From Bacteroidota bacterium (lineage in GTDB: Bacteria > Bacteroidota > Ignavibacteria > Ignavibacteriales > Melioribacteraceae), in the NCBI GenBank assembly GCA_023381535.1, contig JAMCSN010000014.1, forward strand, positions 415 to 64,414: DNA of 64,000 bases. The letters run 5' to 3'. How positions within the stretch are numbered: the stretch's first letter is position 1; each line of letters opens with the position of its first letter. The notes under the pieces are model-generated. The model did not search any database. It worked only from the letters and a program-made list of their open reading frames with translations, and had not been told where the DNA came from. Shown in pieces: positions 37,414 through 46,138 of the stretch. Made by a program: the position numbers and the translations under genes.

Positions 37414-38562
37414 ATGAAGGACGTAGCAGTAGTTGGTGTTGGAATGACAAAGTTCGGCGAGCTCTGGAAAAAATCCATGCGTGATATTTTTGTCGAAGCA
37501 TCGCTGAAGGCAATAGAAAATTCGGGAGTAGATCATATCGATTCGATGTACGTCGGAACGATGTCGGGCGGATTGTTTGTGGGACAAGAACACATCGGTG
37601 CGGTGATGGCTGATTATCTCGGCGTTGCGCCGGTACCCGCAACAAGAGTTGAATCCGCTTGCGCATCCGGCGGTGCGGCATTTCGCCAAGCATATTTTGA
37701 GGTTGCATCGGGACAAAGTGAAATTGTACTTGCCGGCGGAGTTGAAAAAATGACCGACGGCGCGGACGTTACCGATGCACTCGCAACCGCTGCCGATCAA
37801 GAGTACGAAGTTTACAACGGAATTACTTTTCCGGGTTTGTACGCGATGATCGCGCGTGCGCACATGCATCAATATAAAACCACACGTGAGCAGCTTGCGC
37901 ATGTTGCGGTGAAGAATCATAAGAACGGTTCGATGAATCCCAACGCGCAGTTTCGTTCCCCCGTAACGCTTGAGCAAGTTATGAAAGCGACAATGGTTGC
38001 CGATCCGCTGCGATTGCTCGATTGCTCGCCGGTAAGCGACGGCGGTGCGGCGGTAATTGTTTGTTCGGTTGATTACGCCAAGACATTGAAAAGACCATAC
38101 GTGAAAGTTATCGCTTCGGCGCAAGCATCCGATACAATCGCGCTTCACGGCAGAGAAAGTTTGACCGCGCTGAAATGTGTTTCCGTTGCGGCTGAGAAAG
38201 CATATAAACAAGCCGGACTAAAACCATCCGATATAAATTTTGCCGAAGTACATGATTGTTTCACCATCGCAGAAATTGTTGTCGCCGAAGACTTAGGATT
38301 TTTTGAAAAAGGAAAAGGCGGCGCGGCGGCAGAAAACGGATCAACGTCAATCGGCGGAAAAATTCCTATCAACACAAGCGGCGGATTGAAATCCAAAGGT
38401 CATCCGGTTGGTGCAACGGGTGTTGCACAAATAATTGAACTGTACGAACAGTTGACCGGAAATTCCGGTGAGCGGCAAGTTAAGAATGCAAAGTACGGAC
38501 TTGCACAAAACATGGGCGGTTCCGGTGCAAGTTGTATCATTCACATTTTGGAGGCAGTATGA
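37414..38562 (+). CDS. Thiolase family acetyl-CoA acetyltransferase (archaeal type)
   Basis: A 382-residue thiolase of the non-decarboxylating, archaeal-like type. Catalytic Cys83 lies in [15 protein letters not shown]; the second conserved region ends in [20 protein letters not shown] (about 327-346) with the catalytic His. The start at 37414 is preceded by GGGAGGAGACG. It probably condenses two acetyl-CoA to acetoacetyl-CoA for the synthase encoded just before. In archaea the three proteins form a channelling complex held by the DUF35 subunit. It overlaps the DUF35 gene by four bases. Confidence 0.9.
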   Translation: MKDVAVVGVGMTKFGELWKKSMRDIFVEASLKAIENSGVDHIDSMYVGTMSGGLFVGQEHIGAVMADYLGVAPVPATRVESACASGGAAFRQAYFEVASGQSEIVLAGGVEKMTDGADVTDALATAADQEYEVYNGITFPGLYAMIARAHMHQYKTTREQLAHVAVKNHKNGSMNPNAQFRSPVTLEQVMKATMVADPLRLLDCSPVSDGGAAVIVCSVDYAKTLKRPYVKVIASAQASDTIALHGRESLTALKCVSVAAEKAYKQAGLKPSDINFAEVHDCFTIAEIVVAEDLGFFEKGKGGAAAENGSTSIGGKIPINTSGGLKSKGHPVGATGVAQIIELYEQLTGNSGERQVKNAKYGLAQNMGGSGASCIIHILEAV

Positions 38563-38948
38563 TCAGTCCGAGATATCATAGAGAAGTTGCTCAGCGTTAC
38601 CGTCTTGAAGCGGGTAAATGCAAACAGTGCGGAAACATTTCTTTTCCGCCGAGATTGGTTTGCCCAAAATGTAAATCGAAAAATTTTGAAACGGTGCAGT
38701 TGTGCAGGGAAGGGAAAATTTTAACGTTCACAATCATTCGTGTTGGACCGGATAAATTTTCTAAAGAAACTCCGTATGTTGTAGCGATAATTGAATTGAA
38801 CGACGGCGTTCGTCTTACCGCTCAAGTCGCGGATTGCGATGTTGATAAAGTTGCAATCGGTGATAAAGTAAAATTGATCTTCCGCAAAATACAAGACGAA
38901 GGAAAATCCGGTTTGCATTGTTACGGGTACAAAGCGGTGCTCAAATAA
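38559..38948 (+). CDS. DUF35 OB-fold/zinc-ribbon acyl-CoA-associated protein
   Basis: A 129-residue protein with an N-terminal rubredoxin-like zinc ribbon [18 protein letters not shown] (about 20-37) and a C-terminal OB-fold. In archaeal acetoacetyl-CoA thiolase/HMG-CoA synthase complexes such a protein bridges the two enzymes and stabilises intermediate transfer. The start ATG at 38559 overlaps the thiolase stop (ATGA). The operon ends here, with about 220 bp free of genes before the DNA methylase. Confidence 0.88.
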   Translation: MISPRYHREVAQRYRLEAGKCKQCGNISFPPRLVCPKCKSKNFETVQLCREGKILTFTIIRVGPDKFSKETPYVVAIIELNDGVRLTAQVADCDVDKVAIGDKVKLIFRKIQDEGKSGLHCYGYKAVLK

Positions 38949-39167
38949 TACGAACGATACTGACGAGATGGCAAAAAGTCAGTGCATTTGAAGTTACTTT
39001 TACAGAAATTTAGATTAACATAAATATATTAATATTGAAACTTGGTTGTCATTTGCTTTATTAGAAAATGGATTGGTTCGATAACTCTTTTTTTTTGTAA
39101 ATGTACCATCGTTAAAAAAGTGATTTCTATCGCAGCAGTAGTTACTTTTAACAAATAGAATGGAAAA
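38949..39167. other. Gene-free gap before the defence island
   Basis: About 220 bp, very AT-rich, with no recognisable coding remains or tRNA. It presumably holds the promoter of the methylase operon. Confidence 0.4.
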
Positions 39168-40217
39168 ATGAATTTTCCTATTGCAGCTGTTGATATTTTT
39201 TGTGGTGTGGGTGGACTAACCTATGGTTTAAACAAATCTGGAATCAAAGTCATAGCTGGTTATGATATAGATGAGAAATGTAAATACGCGTACGAAAAAA
39301 ATAATGACTCATTGTTCATTCAAAAAAATGTGCAAGACATTACCAAAGAAGAAATATTGAATTTGTATCCTTCCGAAAGCGCAAAAGTGCTTGTCGGCTG
39401 TGCCCCATGCCAGCCTTTTTCAACACACACACACAAGGAAAAAGATAGACAAACAAGAGAGGACTGGGGATTACTTTATCATTTTTTGAATTTGATTCGT
39501 GAGACACAACCAGAAGTTATTTCGATGGAAAATGTGCCCGGAATAATTAGACAGCAAGTTTTTGCCGACTTTACAAATGGTCTTATTGAGTTAGAGTATA
39601 AAGTAAGTTGGCAAGTCGTATACGGCCCAGATTATGGAATTCCACAGCGACGACGAAGGTTAGTTTTATTAGCTTCTAAATTTGGAGAGATTAAACTAAT
39701 ACCACCTACGACTAAACCAAATAGATACAAAACTGTAAAAATGGCTATAGGAAATCTTGAACCAATTGATGCTGGGGTCTCATCAAGAAAAGATAGGCTC
39801 CATCAGTCAGCGACCCTAACGAAAATAAATCTTGAAAGAGTGAGAAAATCAAAACCAGGTGGTTCTTGGCGCGATTGGGACGAAGATCTAAGAGCGGAGT
39901 GTCACCGCAAATCGTCTGGGAAAACTTATGGCTCTGTTTATTCAAGAATGGAATGGGATAAACCTTCACCTACTATTACTACCCAGTTTTTCAATTTTGG
40001 TACTGGTCGCTTTGGTCATCCTGAACAAGATAGAGCGATTTCGATAAGAGAAGCAGCACTTCTTCAGACTTTCCCCAAAAAATATAAATTCATAGCACCA
40101 AGATGTTTTGTAGAAATGAAAAGGCTTGGTAAACACATTGGGAATGCGGTCCCACCTCGATTAGGTGAGATAATTGGAAAAAGTATCATTAAACATTTCG
40201 AAAATTACTATGAATAA
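39168..40217 (+). CDS. DNA (cytosine-5) methyltransferase
   Basis: A 349-residue C5 methylase with motifs in order: I AAVDIFCGVGGLTYGL (6-21), IV VGCAPCQPFST with nucleophile Cys81 (76-86), VI MENVPG (120-125), VIII IPQRRRRLVLLA, and X near the end (GKHIGNAVPPRLGEIIGKSI). It methylates a specific DNA sequence at cytosine C5 to protect it from the partner nuclease. The recognition sequence cannot be deduced. It overlaps the GHKL ATPase gene by 8 bases. It is the modification subunit of a three-gene restriction-like operon, and the operon is noticeably more AT-rich than the flanking core genes. Confidence 0.93.
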   Translation: MNFPIAAVDIFCGVGGLTYGLNKSGIKVIAGYDIDEKCKYAYEKNNDSLFIQKNVQDITKEEILNLYPSESAKVLVGCAPCQPFSTHTHKEKDRQTREDWGLLYHFLNLIRETQPEVISMENVPGIIRQQVFADFTNGLIELEYKVSWQVVYGPDYGIPQRRRRLVLLASKFGEIKLIPPTTKPNRYKTVKMAIGNLEPIDAGVSSRKDRLHQSATLTKINLERVRKSKPGGSWRDWDEDLRAECHRKSSGKTYGSVYSRMEWDKPSPTITTQFFNFGTGRFGHPEQDRAISIREAALLQTFPKKYKFIAPRCFVEMKRLGKHIGNAVPPRLGEIIGKSIIKHFENYYE

Positions 40218-41889
40218 GCAAACAAATAAGATGCATTTTTCATTTGAAATATCCCTAAGCGTTTTGAATCATTTGGGTAGGCATTTATACAGAAGTTTTG
40301 TAACTGTTCTCGGTGAAGCAATCTCAAATGCTTGGGATGCAGATGCTCCAAATGTTTGGATTTATATTGATAAGAAAAATGGAAGTTTTTTTATCAAAGA
40401 TGATGGAATAGGAATGACAGAAGAGGATTTTCAAAAAAAATTTTTGAAAATCGGATATTCAAAAAGAAAGGATGGACAAGAGAAGTCGCCAAAAGGTAGA
40501 CCGTATATTGGAAGAAAGGGTATAGGGAAATTAGCCCTTTTGTCGTGTGCAGAAAAAATTACAGTTATATCAAAAACTAAAGACACAGAATATATAGGAG
40601 GAGTAATTGATAATTCAGATTTGGACAAAGCAATAAAGAATGATTTAGTCCCAGACCAATATCCGTTGGAAGAACCGAATTTAGATTCTTTTTCTAAATA
40701 CACAAAAAGTCACGAACAAGGAACAATTATCTACTTTGAAAATATTAAAGAGGGGATAAAGAATAGCTTAGAGCTAATAAAAAAAATTGTTGCTCTATAT
40801 TTCAGATTTTCTTTACTAGATGAGAGTTTCAACATATTTATTGATGAAGAAAAAATTACTTACAAACATCTCAAAGGCATTGCAGAAAAAACTGAATTTT
40901 TATGGAACATTAATAATTTGGATGACCCATATATTCAGAATGAACTTACAAATCTTAAAAAGACAAAAAATATTACACTCAAAGGCAGTAAAATTAAAGG
41001 GTTCGTTGCTTCTGTAAAAAAATATAGCGACCTAAAGATTATGAATATTGATGAAAGAGTAAGCATTGACCTTTTTGTAAATGGAAGATTGCGCGAAAAG
41101 GACATTCTAAAACGCATTTCAAAATCAAGATTAGTTGATAATTATTTGTATGGACAAATTCACTATAATGAATTAGACGACAAAACAACAGACAGATTTA
41201 CAAGCAGTCGAGAGGGTGTAAATGCAGATGATAAAAAATATCAAGCTTTCTTAAAGAAATTAGAAGATGAAGTCATCAATATTATTATTAATGATTGGGA
41301 TAAATGGAGAATAAAATTGAGAGAAGATGGCGATCCTGAAAATACAAGAATTTCAAAAAAGGAGAGAAAATCTGGCGAGTTGTTTAATGTTGTTGCTGGT
41401 GAGTACTCCCCGCCAAAGGGCTCAGCAAATAAAGATAAAATTGATGGGTGGGTTGATAGTTTGTATGATGATGCAAAATATAATTTCGGCTCTTATGGAG
41501 AATGTTTTGTTTCTGAAAACTTAGTTAGAAAATATGTTGAAGAAAAGGAATTACTATTGTCCCCCGAAGCTAAAACCGAAGCAAAAAAATGGAAAGATGA
41601 AGAAGTGAGGAGTAAAGGGGTAGGAAATATAAGCATAGATATTCGACGGAAGAATAGTGATTTGAGTTACTTATCTATGACCTATCTTGCAAACTTAGTT
41701 GATAAGAAAAATCCAAATGGTACAAATAAAGATATTAATAAGGAAGCTTTCCTCGTAAGAGATGCAAATGAGTATAAACCGATGAGAGATGCAATTGCTC
41801 ACACAGCTCTTTTAACTGATGTAGCAAAAAGTAAACTAACATCTGTGTACGAAAATATAAAAGGTAGAGTAAATAAGCTTCTGAAATGA
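40210..41889 (+). CDS. GHKL ATPase (MORC/MutL-like) of a restriction-modification operon
   Basis: A 559-residue protein. The N-terminal GHKL ATPase has the N-box EAISNAWDADA (36-46), the G1 box DDGIGMTEEDF (64-74) and the G2-like box GRKGIGKLALL (about 102-112). A transducer-type domain follows, and a charged C-terminal region (about 400-559) without recognisable nuclease motifs. Prokaryotic MORC/MutL-like ATPases of this type occur beside a C5 methylase and a Vsr or HNH nuclease (Iyer, Abhiman and Aravind described the group). It probably works as an ATP-gated clamp or loader in DNA discrimination or cleavage. The start chosen is the ATG overlapping the methylase stop. Confidence 0.85.
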   Translation: MNKQTNKMHFSFEISLSVLNHLGRHLYRSFVTVLGEAISNAWDADAPNVWIYIDKKNGSFFIKDDGIGMTEEDFQKKFLKIGYSKRKDGQEKSPKGRPYIGRKGIGKLALLSCAEKITVISKTKDTEYIGGVIDNSDLDKAIKNDLVPDQYPLEEPNLDSFSKYTKSHEQGTIIYFENIKEGIKNSLELIKKIVALYFRFSLLDESFNIFIDEEKITYKHLKGIAEKTEFLWNINNLDDPYIQNELTNLKKTKNITLKGSKIKGFVASVKKYSDLKIMNIDERVSIDLFVNGRLREKDILKRISKSRLVDNYLYGQIHYNELDDKTTDRFTSSREGVNADDKKYQAFLKKLEDEVINIIINDWDKWRIKLREDGDPENTRISKKERKSGELFNVVAGEYSPPKGSANKDKIDGWVDSLYDDAKYNFGSYGECFVSENLVRKYVEEKELLLSPEAKTEAKKWKDEEVRSKGVGNISIDIRRKNSDLSYLSMTYLANLVDKKNPNGTNKDINKEAFLVRDANEYKPMRDAIAHTALLTDVAKSKLTSVYENIKGRVNKLLK

Positions 41890-42305
41890 GAAAGCAAACG
41901 ACTGAACAAGTCAGAAGAAAGATGCAAGCTGTTAAAAGTTCAGGTTCTAAAATTGAAACTGCATTAGCGAAAGCTCTTTGGGGAAAAGGTTATCGTTACC
42001 GTAAAAACAATAAAACTGTTTTTGGCACACCCGATATAACATTCAAACAACTCAAGATTGCAATTTTTGTTGACAGTGAATTTTGGCATGGGAAGAATTG
42101 GGAAGTTCGTAAATATGATCACAAAACAAACAAAAAGTTTTGGTACACCAAAATTGAAAATAATATTGCTAGAGATAAATTAGTAAATCGCACATTGAAA
42201 AAAAGTGGTTGGCAGGTTCTTCGATTTTGGGGCAATGATATTGAAAACAAGTTAGAATTTTGTGTTAAAAAAATTGAGCAGCTGATAAAAAATAATGTGG
42301 GCTAA
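41886..42305 (+). CDS. Very short patch repair-like endonuclease (Vsr family)
   Basis: A 139-residue PD-(D/E)XK-fold nuclease of the Vsr family. Landmarks: SGSKIETALAKALWGKGYRY (19-38), the metal Asp50 in GTPDITF, and the FVDSEFWHGKNW stretch (61-72) with catalytic His68. Classic Vsr nicks T:G mismatches caused by deamination at methylated sites. In this operon, with a C5 methylase and a MORC-like ATPase, it is more likely the cleavage subunit of a restriction system, but both roles fit. It overlaps the ATPase gene by four bases (ATGA). Confidence 0.88.
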   Translation: MRKQTTEQVRRKMQAVKSSGSKIETALAKALWGKGYRYRKNNKTVFGTPDITFKQLKIAIFVDSEFWHGKNWEVRKYDHKTNKKFWYTKIENNIARDKLVNRTLKKSGWQVLRFWGNDIENKLEFCVKKIEQLIKNNVG

Positions 42306-42314
42306 AACATAAAA

Positions 42315-42353
42315 ATATAGATAATTAACAATCTTGTTAATTCAGTGTATTTA
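42315..42353. repeat. Left copy of a direct repeat flanking the AbiE pair, containing an inverted repeat
   Basis: Contains ATTAACA-ATCT-TGTTAAT (42324-42341). The 39-bp block recurs with few changes at 43746-43784, just upstream of the AbiEi gene. It lies beyond the 3' end of AbiEii, where no promoter is needed for that operon. Confidence 0.7.
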
Positions 42354-42428
42354 CAAGATTGCACTTCATTTTTATTCCAAGCTTACCATTCGTGCCTTTG
42401 CGTTCTTTGCGCGAATTTTCTTTGTGCC

Positions 42429-42467
42429 CTCTGCGGTTAAAATCCGCCGCGGCGGATTACCGCAGAG
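42429..42467. repeat. Nested palindrome with TCCGCC...GGCGGA core
   Basis: CTCTGCGG (42429-42436) and CCGCAGAG (42460-42467) enclose the perfect 18-bp palindrome AATCCGCCGCGGCGGATT (42441-42458). A mutated second copy is at about 43815-43855 on the other side of the AbiE genes, and the core shares its ends with palindromes at 4646 and 23943. Confidence 0.7.
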
Positions 42468-42497
42468 AAAAGATATTTGGCAAGCTAGAGATCGGCA

Positions 42498-43166
42498 TCA
42501 TGTAGTAATTAACTTTCTATTTATCTCTTCTTTCAAAAGCTTGAATCTGTTTTCCAAATAAAATTTTCTTTCTTTTTCATCCAGGATAGAACCAAGCGTT
42601 ACTTTGTAATCGCGCTCCTTAAACGACTCAATTATTTTTTTTATTTCACCAAGTTTTGTTTTATCTGCTGGTAATTCAACTCCGCGCATCAAAAGAAATT
42701 CGATATCGAAGCAGTCGCGGATAATCTTTCTTGAAAGCATTGCTTCAATTTTATTCTTCATCATCTGCGTCAGAGTCAACCCCTTTACGGTTACCTGCTT
42801 ATTGGTAAATCTTGAAAAAGCGATTTTCCGTTCCCACTCAAAATCGGTTTGCTCTTTTCTAATTTCAATTTTCAGATTGCGTTTGTAAACGGCGGACTTT
42901 ATCTCGAACAGCAACGTGTACTTTTTGTTTTCGGCATCTACAATTTTGTATCTATTCTGAAACGCTTCTTGCAGCTTTGAATACAATGCCTTTGAATCGA
43001 GATTAATGTCCAGCCAGAAATCCAAATCGGTTGAGTAGCGGTTCAAATTGTGGCAAAGTCTAAGCATTGTTCCGCCGCCGAAGTACAGTTTGTCCAAAAC
43101 CTTCAAACTGTTTAGTACCTCAAGAACTTCTATCTCAAATACTTCTAGATTTTGTAAGTCTTGCAT
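42498..43166 (-). CDS. AbiEii/AbiGii-type nucleotidyltransferase toxin
   Basis: A 222-residue toxin of the type IV AbiE system. The nucleotidyltransferase core is YFGGGTMLRLCHNLNRYSTD (28-47) followed by LDFWL, with the two metal Asp residues in TDLDFWL. AbiEii proteins transfer nucleotides to the tRNA acceptor end or similar targets and block growth when not counteracted. The gene overlaps the antitoxin gene by 22 bases. It is shorter than the classical family members (about 300 residues), so the C-terminal helical region may be compact. It serves as an abortive-infection or stability module next to the restriction operon. Confidence 0.85.
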   Translation of the reverse strand: MQDLQNLEVFEIEVLEVLNSLKVLDKLYFGGGTMLRLCHNLNRYSTDLDFWLDINLDSKALYSKLQEAFQNRYKIVDAENKKYTLLFEIKSAVYKRNLKIEIRKEQTDFEWERKIAFSRFTNKQVTVKGLTLTQMMKNKIEAMLSRKIIRDCFDIEFLLMRGVELPADKTKLGEIKKIIESFKERDYKVTLGSILDEKERKFYLENRFKLLKEEINRKLITT

Positions 43167-43738
43167 AACTTATCCCAAAACAATTTAGTTCTTTTGTTAG
43201 TCAGTTGAATATAGCTGCTCACTTTTTTCTTGTCTAACCTTTTGAAATTGATTGCGGTGAAATCGCATCTGTATTTCCCCAAGTAAGTGAGATAGACAAT
43301 ATCGGCGAAAGCTTTGTCGGGTGTTGCAATAAAAAAGTTATCTTCAAGTGTAAAGCCGTTGTAAAAATCTTTTTTTACAAGGAAGAAATTAAACTCAACG
43401 TTTTTCACCCGTGCATTTTTTGTTCTCTTTAAGGCAATCGATTCGTAAACATTTTGCATCTGCTGAGTGGAAATATTGTAATAGCTTAATGCGGAGACCA
43501 AAGAGATATAGGAAGGCACCTGGAGAATGTTGGCGGCTCTAAAAAAATCTTTTTCCGTGAATTTTTCGAACTTGTTTAACGGGATATAAAAATCCCTCTT
43601 CAATCTAACAAGCAAACCTTTTTGCGTGTACCTTGCAGCTGTCACCTTAGCGGATTCTTTGCCGATGGAAAGTATAGTCGCAATATCGGTTGTGCTTATT
43701 ATTGGTTTAGGAGAATTATTTAGTGTCAGGGCTTTCAT
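43145..43738 (-). CDS. AbiEi-like antitoxin (type IV)
   Basis: A 197-residue antitoxin with an N-terminal winged helix (about 13-62: STTDIATILSIGKESAKVTA, then LVRLKRDFYIPLN) and a C-terminal domain of the AbiEi type, including SYISLVSALSYYNIS (about 77-91) and TPDKAFADIVYL (about 139-150). It represses its own promoter by binding inverted repeats; one such repeat, ATTAACA-CTAT-TGTTAAT at 43755-43772, lies 17 bp upstream of the start. It neutralises the AbiEii toxin encoded next. Confidence 0.82.
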   Translation of the reverse strand: MKALTLNNSPKPIISTTDIATILSIGKESAKVTAARYTQKGLLVRLKRDFYIPLNKFEKFTEKDFFRAANILQVPSYISLVSALSYYNISTQQMQNVYESIALKRTKNARVKNVEFNFFLVKKDFYNGFTLEDNFFIATPDKAFADIVYLTYLGKYRCDFTAINFKRLDKKKVSSYIQLTNKRTKLFWDKLCKTYKI

Positions 43739-43745
43739 ATATCAA

Positions 43746-43784
43746 ATATAGATAATTAACACTATTGTTAATCTAGTGTATTTA
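43746..43784 (-). promoter_or_regulatory. Likely AbiEi operator (right copy of the direct repeat)
   Basis: Inverted repeat ATTAACA-CTAT-TGTTAAT (43755-43772) sits immediately upstream of the antitoxin start, where AbiEi proteins autoregulate. The surrounding 39 bp are duplicated at 42315-42353 on the other side of the operon. Confidence 0.6.
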
Positions 43785-43814
43785 TTAAAAAAATCAAAAA
43801 ATCATTTTAATTGC

Positions 43815-43855
43815 TCTCTGCGGTTAAAATCCGCCGCGGCAGATTACTGCATAGA
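43815..43855. repeat. Worn copy of the nested palindrome
   Basis: Reads CTCTGCGGTTAAAATCCGCC then GCGGCAGATTACTGCATAGA, differing from the copy at 42429-42467 by a few substitutions that spoil the pairing. It is followed by CGCAGAGTTCACAGAG-type repeats and a CACTTCATTTTTATTCCA block that is also found at 42362-42379. Confidence 0.65.
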
Positions 43856-44010
43856 ACGCTAAGAAGACGCAGAGTTCACAGAGAAATAATCACTTCATTT
43901 TTATTCCAGACTTACCTTTTATATCTTTACGCACAAAATTTTTGGAGAAGGTTTGAGAGAAATAATTCTCTCGCTTAAGTGTTATATTTATTATAATTAA
44001 AATTTTATAC

Positions 44011-44310
44011 ATGATTCAAAAAGATCAAATATTGCAATTCATAAAAGAAAACAAATCTTTGTTTCGAAGCCGGTATCATATTGTTAAGCTGGGATTGTTC
44101 GGTTCATACTCTAGAAATGAGCAAAGCGAGCTGAGCGATATAGACTTGATTATTGAATTTGAACCTCAGACTGAGAATATTTTTAGAATAAAAAATGAAG
44201 TTCGGGAATTGTTTAGGCAAAAGTTTAATCTAAGCGTAGATATTTGCAGAGAAAAATATATTAAACCGTTTTTCAGAAAACAGATCTTGCATGAGGCGAC
44301 ATATGCCTAA
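44011..44310 (+). CDS. MNT-type nucleotidyltransferase (orphan antitoxin)
   Basis: A 99-residue minimal nucleotidyltransferase. The core is LGLFGSYSRNEQSELSDIDL (28-47) with the GSxxR and DxD metal-binding motif, then IIEFEP. Such proteins are usually the antitoxin (MntA) of HEPN/MNT systems, where they AMPylate the HEPN toxin. Here a typical MNT C-terminus (FFRKQILHEATYA) is present, but the HEPN gene expected downstream is absent: only 10 codons follow (starting ATG CCT AAA AAA GAG at 44302) before a stop. It may be an orphan left by toxin loss. Confidence 0.82.
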   Translation: MIQKDQILQFIKENKSLFRSRYHIVKLGLFGSYSRNEQSELSDIDLIIEFEPQTENIFRIKNEVRELFRQKFNLSVDICREKYIKPFFRKQILHEATYA

Positions 44311-44379
44311 AAAAGAGTTAGAGAAAGTAATCTGACTATCCAACCATGTTATTAATGATTATTAGTTCTTGAAGGATTT

Positions 44380-45741
44380 ATGAAGGACAAAATTCGCATC
44401 GCATCCGGTTCCGGTTTCTGGGGCGATCTTCAGTCAATTCCGCTTCAGCAAGTAACCAAAGGTCAGATCGATTACCTTATGATGGATTTTCTTGCCGAGG
44501 TAACTATGTCCATCATGCAGAAACAGAAGAAGAGAAATCCGGCTGCTGGATACGCAAAAGATTTAATCCAAATAATGAGAGATATACTTCCTCACATTGC
44601 CGAAAAAAATATAAAAGTTATTACAAACGGCGGCGGCGCCAATCCGGAAGGTTGCGTTGAAGAAATTGTTAAGTGCGCGCACAAACAAGGCATCAAGGGA
44701 TTGAAGATTGCTATCGTTACCGGCGATGATATTTTGAATTCGCTCGACGATCTTCTAAAACGCGGCGCGGGGTTGGATAATATGGAATCCGGCCAGAAAA
44801 TTTTCGATGTGCAAGATAGACTGATCAGCGCAAATGTTTATTTTGGCGCGCGACCGATTGTTGAAGCATTGAAGAAAAGCGCGCAAATAATTATCACTGG
44901 ACGAACGACGGATACGTCGCTAACTTACGCGCCGATGATTCACGAATTCAAATGGTCGTGGGATGATTGGGATAAACTTGCGGCGGGAGTAATTGCCGGA
45001 CATATTTTAGAATGCGGCGGACAATCAAGCGGCGGAAATTTTCTTGGTGACTGGCGATCTGTGCCGGATCTCGCGCATATCGGTTTCCCGATTGCCGAAG
45101 CTTACCCTAACGGAGAAATTGTTGTCACGAAACATGAAAACACCGGCGGGATGGTTTCGGTTGACACAGTGAGCGAGCAGCTGATGTATGAAATCGGCGA
45201 TCCGACAAATTACATCACGCCGGAATGTGTCGCGGATTTCACTTCGATAAAATTGGAACAGCTGGAAAAAGATCGCGTTAAAGTTTTCGGAATCAAAGGC
45301 AAGCCGGCTACTGACTTGTATAAAGTTTCGATGGCGTACAATGACGGTTACACCGCAATTGGAAATTTAACTTACAGCTGGCCCGACGCGTTGGAGAAAG
45401 CAAAGAAGGCGGATGAAATTCTTCGCACGCGTCTTTCCGATCTCGGATTGAAGTTCGATGAAATCAGAACAGAATTTCTCGGCGTGAACGCTTGTCACGG
45501 TCCGCTGGCATCGGAACAGAATGAAGTTAATGAAGTCGTTCTTCGCGTTGGCGTTCGAAGCGGCAATCATCATGATATCGAAGCATTCAGCAAAGAGATT
45601 GCGCCGTTAATTCTAACAGGTCCTCCGAGTGTTACCGGATTTGCGGGCGGTCGTCCCAAAGCGAACGAAGTAATTGCTTACTGGCCTGCGCTGATGCCGA
45701 AAAAACTTGTTCATCCAAAAGTTGAGATAATAACGACATGA
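44380..45741 (+). CDS. DUF1446 / AtuA-like protein
   Basis: A 453-residue protein of the acyclic terpene utilisation AtuA / DUF1446 family. Diagnostic blocks are IRIASGSGFWGDLQSIPLQQ (5-24), KVITNGGGANPEGCVEEIVK (about 79-98) with a Cys, and GQSSGGNFLGDWRSVPDL (about 218-235). In Pseudomonas AtuA belongs to citronellol/geranol degradation; elsewhere the family goes with acyl-CoA-type metabolism of unknown details. It overlaps the next gene (its C-terminal domain partner) by four bases. Confidence 0.82.
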   Translation: MKDKIRIASGSGFWGDLQSIPLQQVTKGQIDYLMMDFLAEVTMSIMQKQKKRNPAAGYAKDLIQIMRDILPHIAEKNIKVITNGGGANPEGCVEEIVKCAHKQGIKGLKIAIVTGDDILNSLDDLLKRGAGLDNMESGQKIFDVQDRLISANVYFGARPIVEALKKSAQIIITGRTTDTSLTYAPMIHEFKWSWDDWDKLAAGVIAGHILECGGQSSGGNFLGDWRSVPDLAHIGFPIAEAYPNGEIVVTKHENTGGMVSVDTVSEQLMYEIGDPTNYITPECVADFTSIKLEQLEKDRVKVFGIKGKPATDLYKVSMAYNDGYTAIGNLTYSWPDALEKAKKADEILRTRLSDLGLKFDEIRTEFLGVNACHGPLASEQNEVNEVVLRVGVRSGNHHDIEAFSKEIAPLILTGPPSVTGFAGGRPKANEVIAYWPALMPKKLVHPKVEIITT

Positions 45742-46052
45742 GTAAAATAAAATTAATAGACATTGCACACGGACGAAGCGGCGATAAAGGTGATGCTGCA
45801 AATGTTGGTATTGTTGCTTACGACGACAAAGGTTATGAAATAATTAAAAAACATTTGACCACTGAACGCGTGAAAAAACATTTTGAAGGAATCTGTTTCG
45901 GTAAAGTTGAACGTTTTGAAATGCCGAACATTCGCGCGCTGAATTTTTTGCTGCACAACACGCTCGGCGGCGGCGGAACGGTTTCGCTTAAACATGATGC
46001 GCAAGGCAAAACATTAGCCGCGGCGTTATTAAAAATGGAAATAGAAATTTAA
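45738..46052 (+). CDS. AtuA C-terminal-domain protein
   Basis: A 104-residue protein matching the small domain that in other organisms is fused to the C-terminus of AtuA/DUF1446 proteins. Landmarks: LIDIAHGRSGDKGDAANVGI (6-25) and the glycine-rich end NFLLHNTLGGGGTVSLKHDA (about 68-87). Overlap with the gene before suggests stoichiometric coupling. No separate function is known. Confidence 0.82.
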   Translation: MSKIKLIDIAHGRSGDKGDAANVGIVAYDDKGYEIIKKHLTTERVKKHFEGICFGKVERFEMPNIRALNFLLHNTLGGGGTVSLKHDAQGKTLAAALLKMEIEI

Positions 46053-46059
46053 ATTTGTA

Positions 46060-46113
46060 GCACAGAATCCTATTCTGTGCATCTATAATAAAGCACAGAT
46101 TAAGAATCTGTGC
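46060..46113. repeat. Double-hairpin intergenic repeat (copy 1)
   Basis: GCACAGAATCCTATTCTGTG plus C (46060-46080) and GCACAGATTAAGAATCTGTG plus C (46093-46113) are two near-perfect hairpins about 12 bp apart. The same pair occurs at 47680-47733, again between genes. Confidence 0.7.
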
Positions 46114-46138
46114 AACAAATGAATCGAGAGGATAAAAT

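Noticed and set aside
42334..42561. 75-codon frame between Vsr and AbiEii
   Set aside because: Runs through the direct-repeat block and the nested palindrome, overlaps AbiEii and has no start signal or domain.
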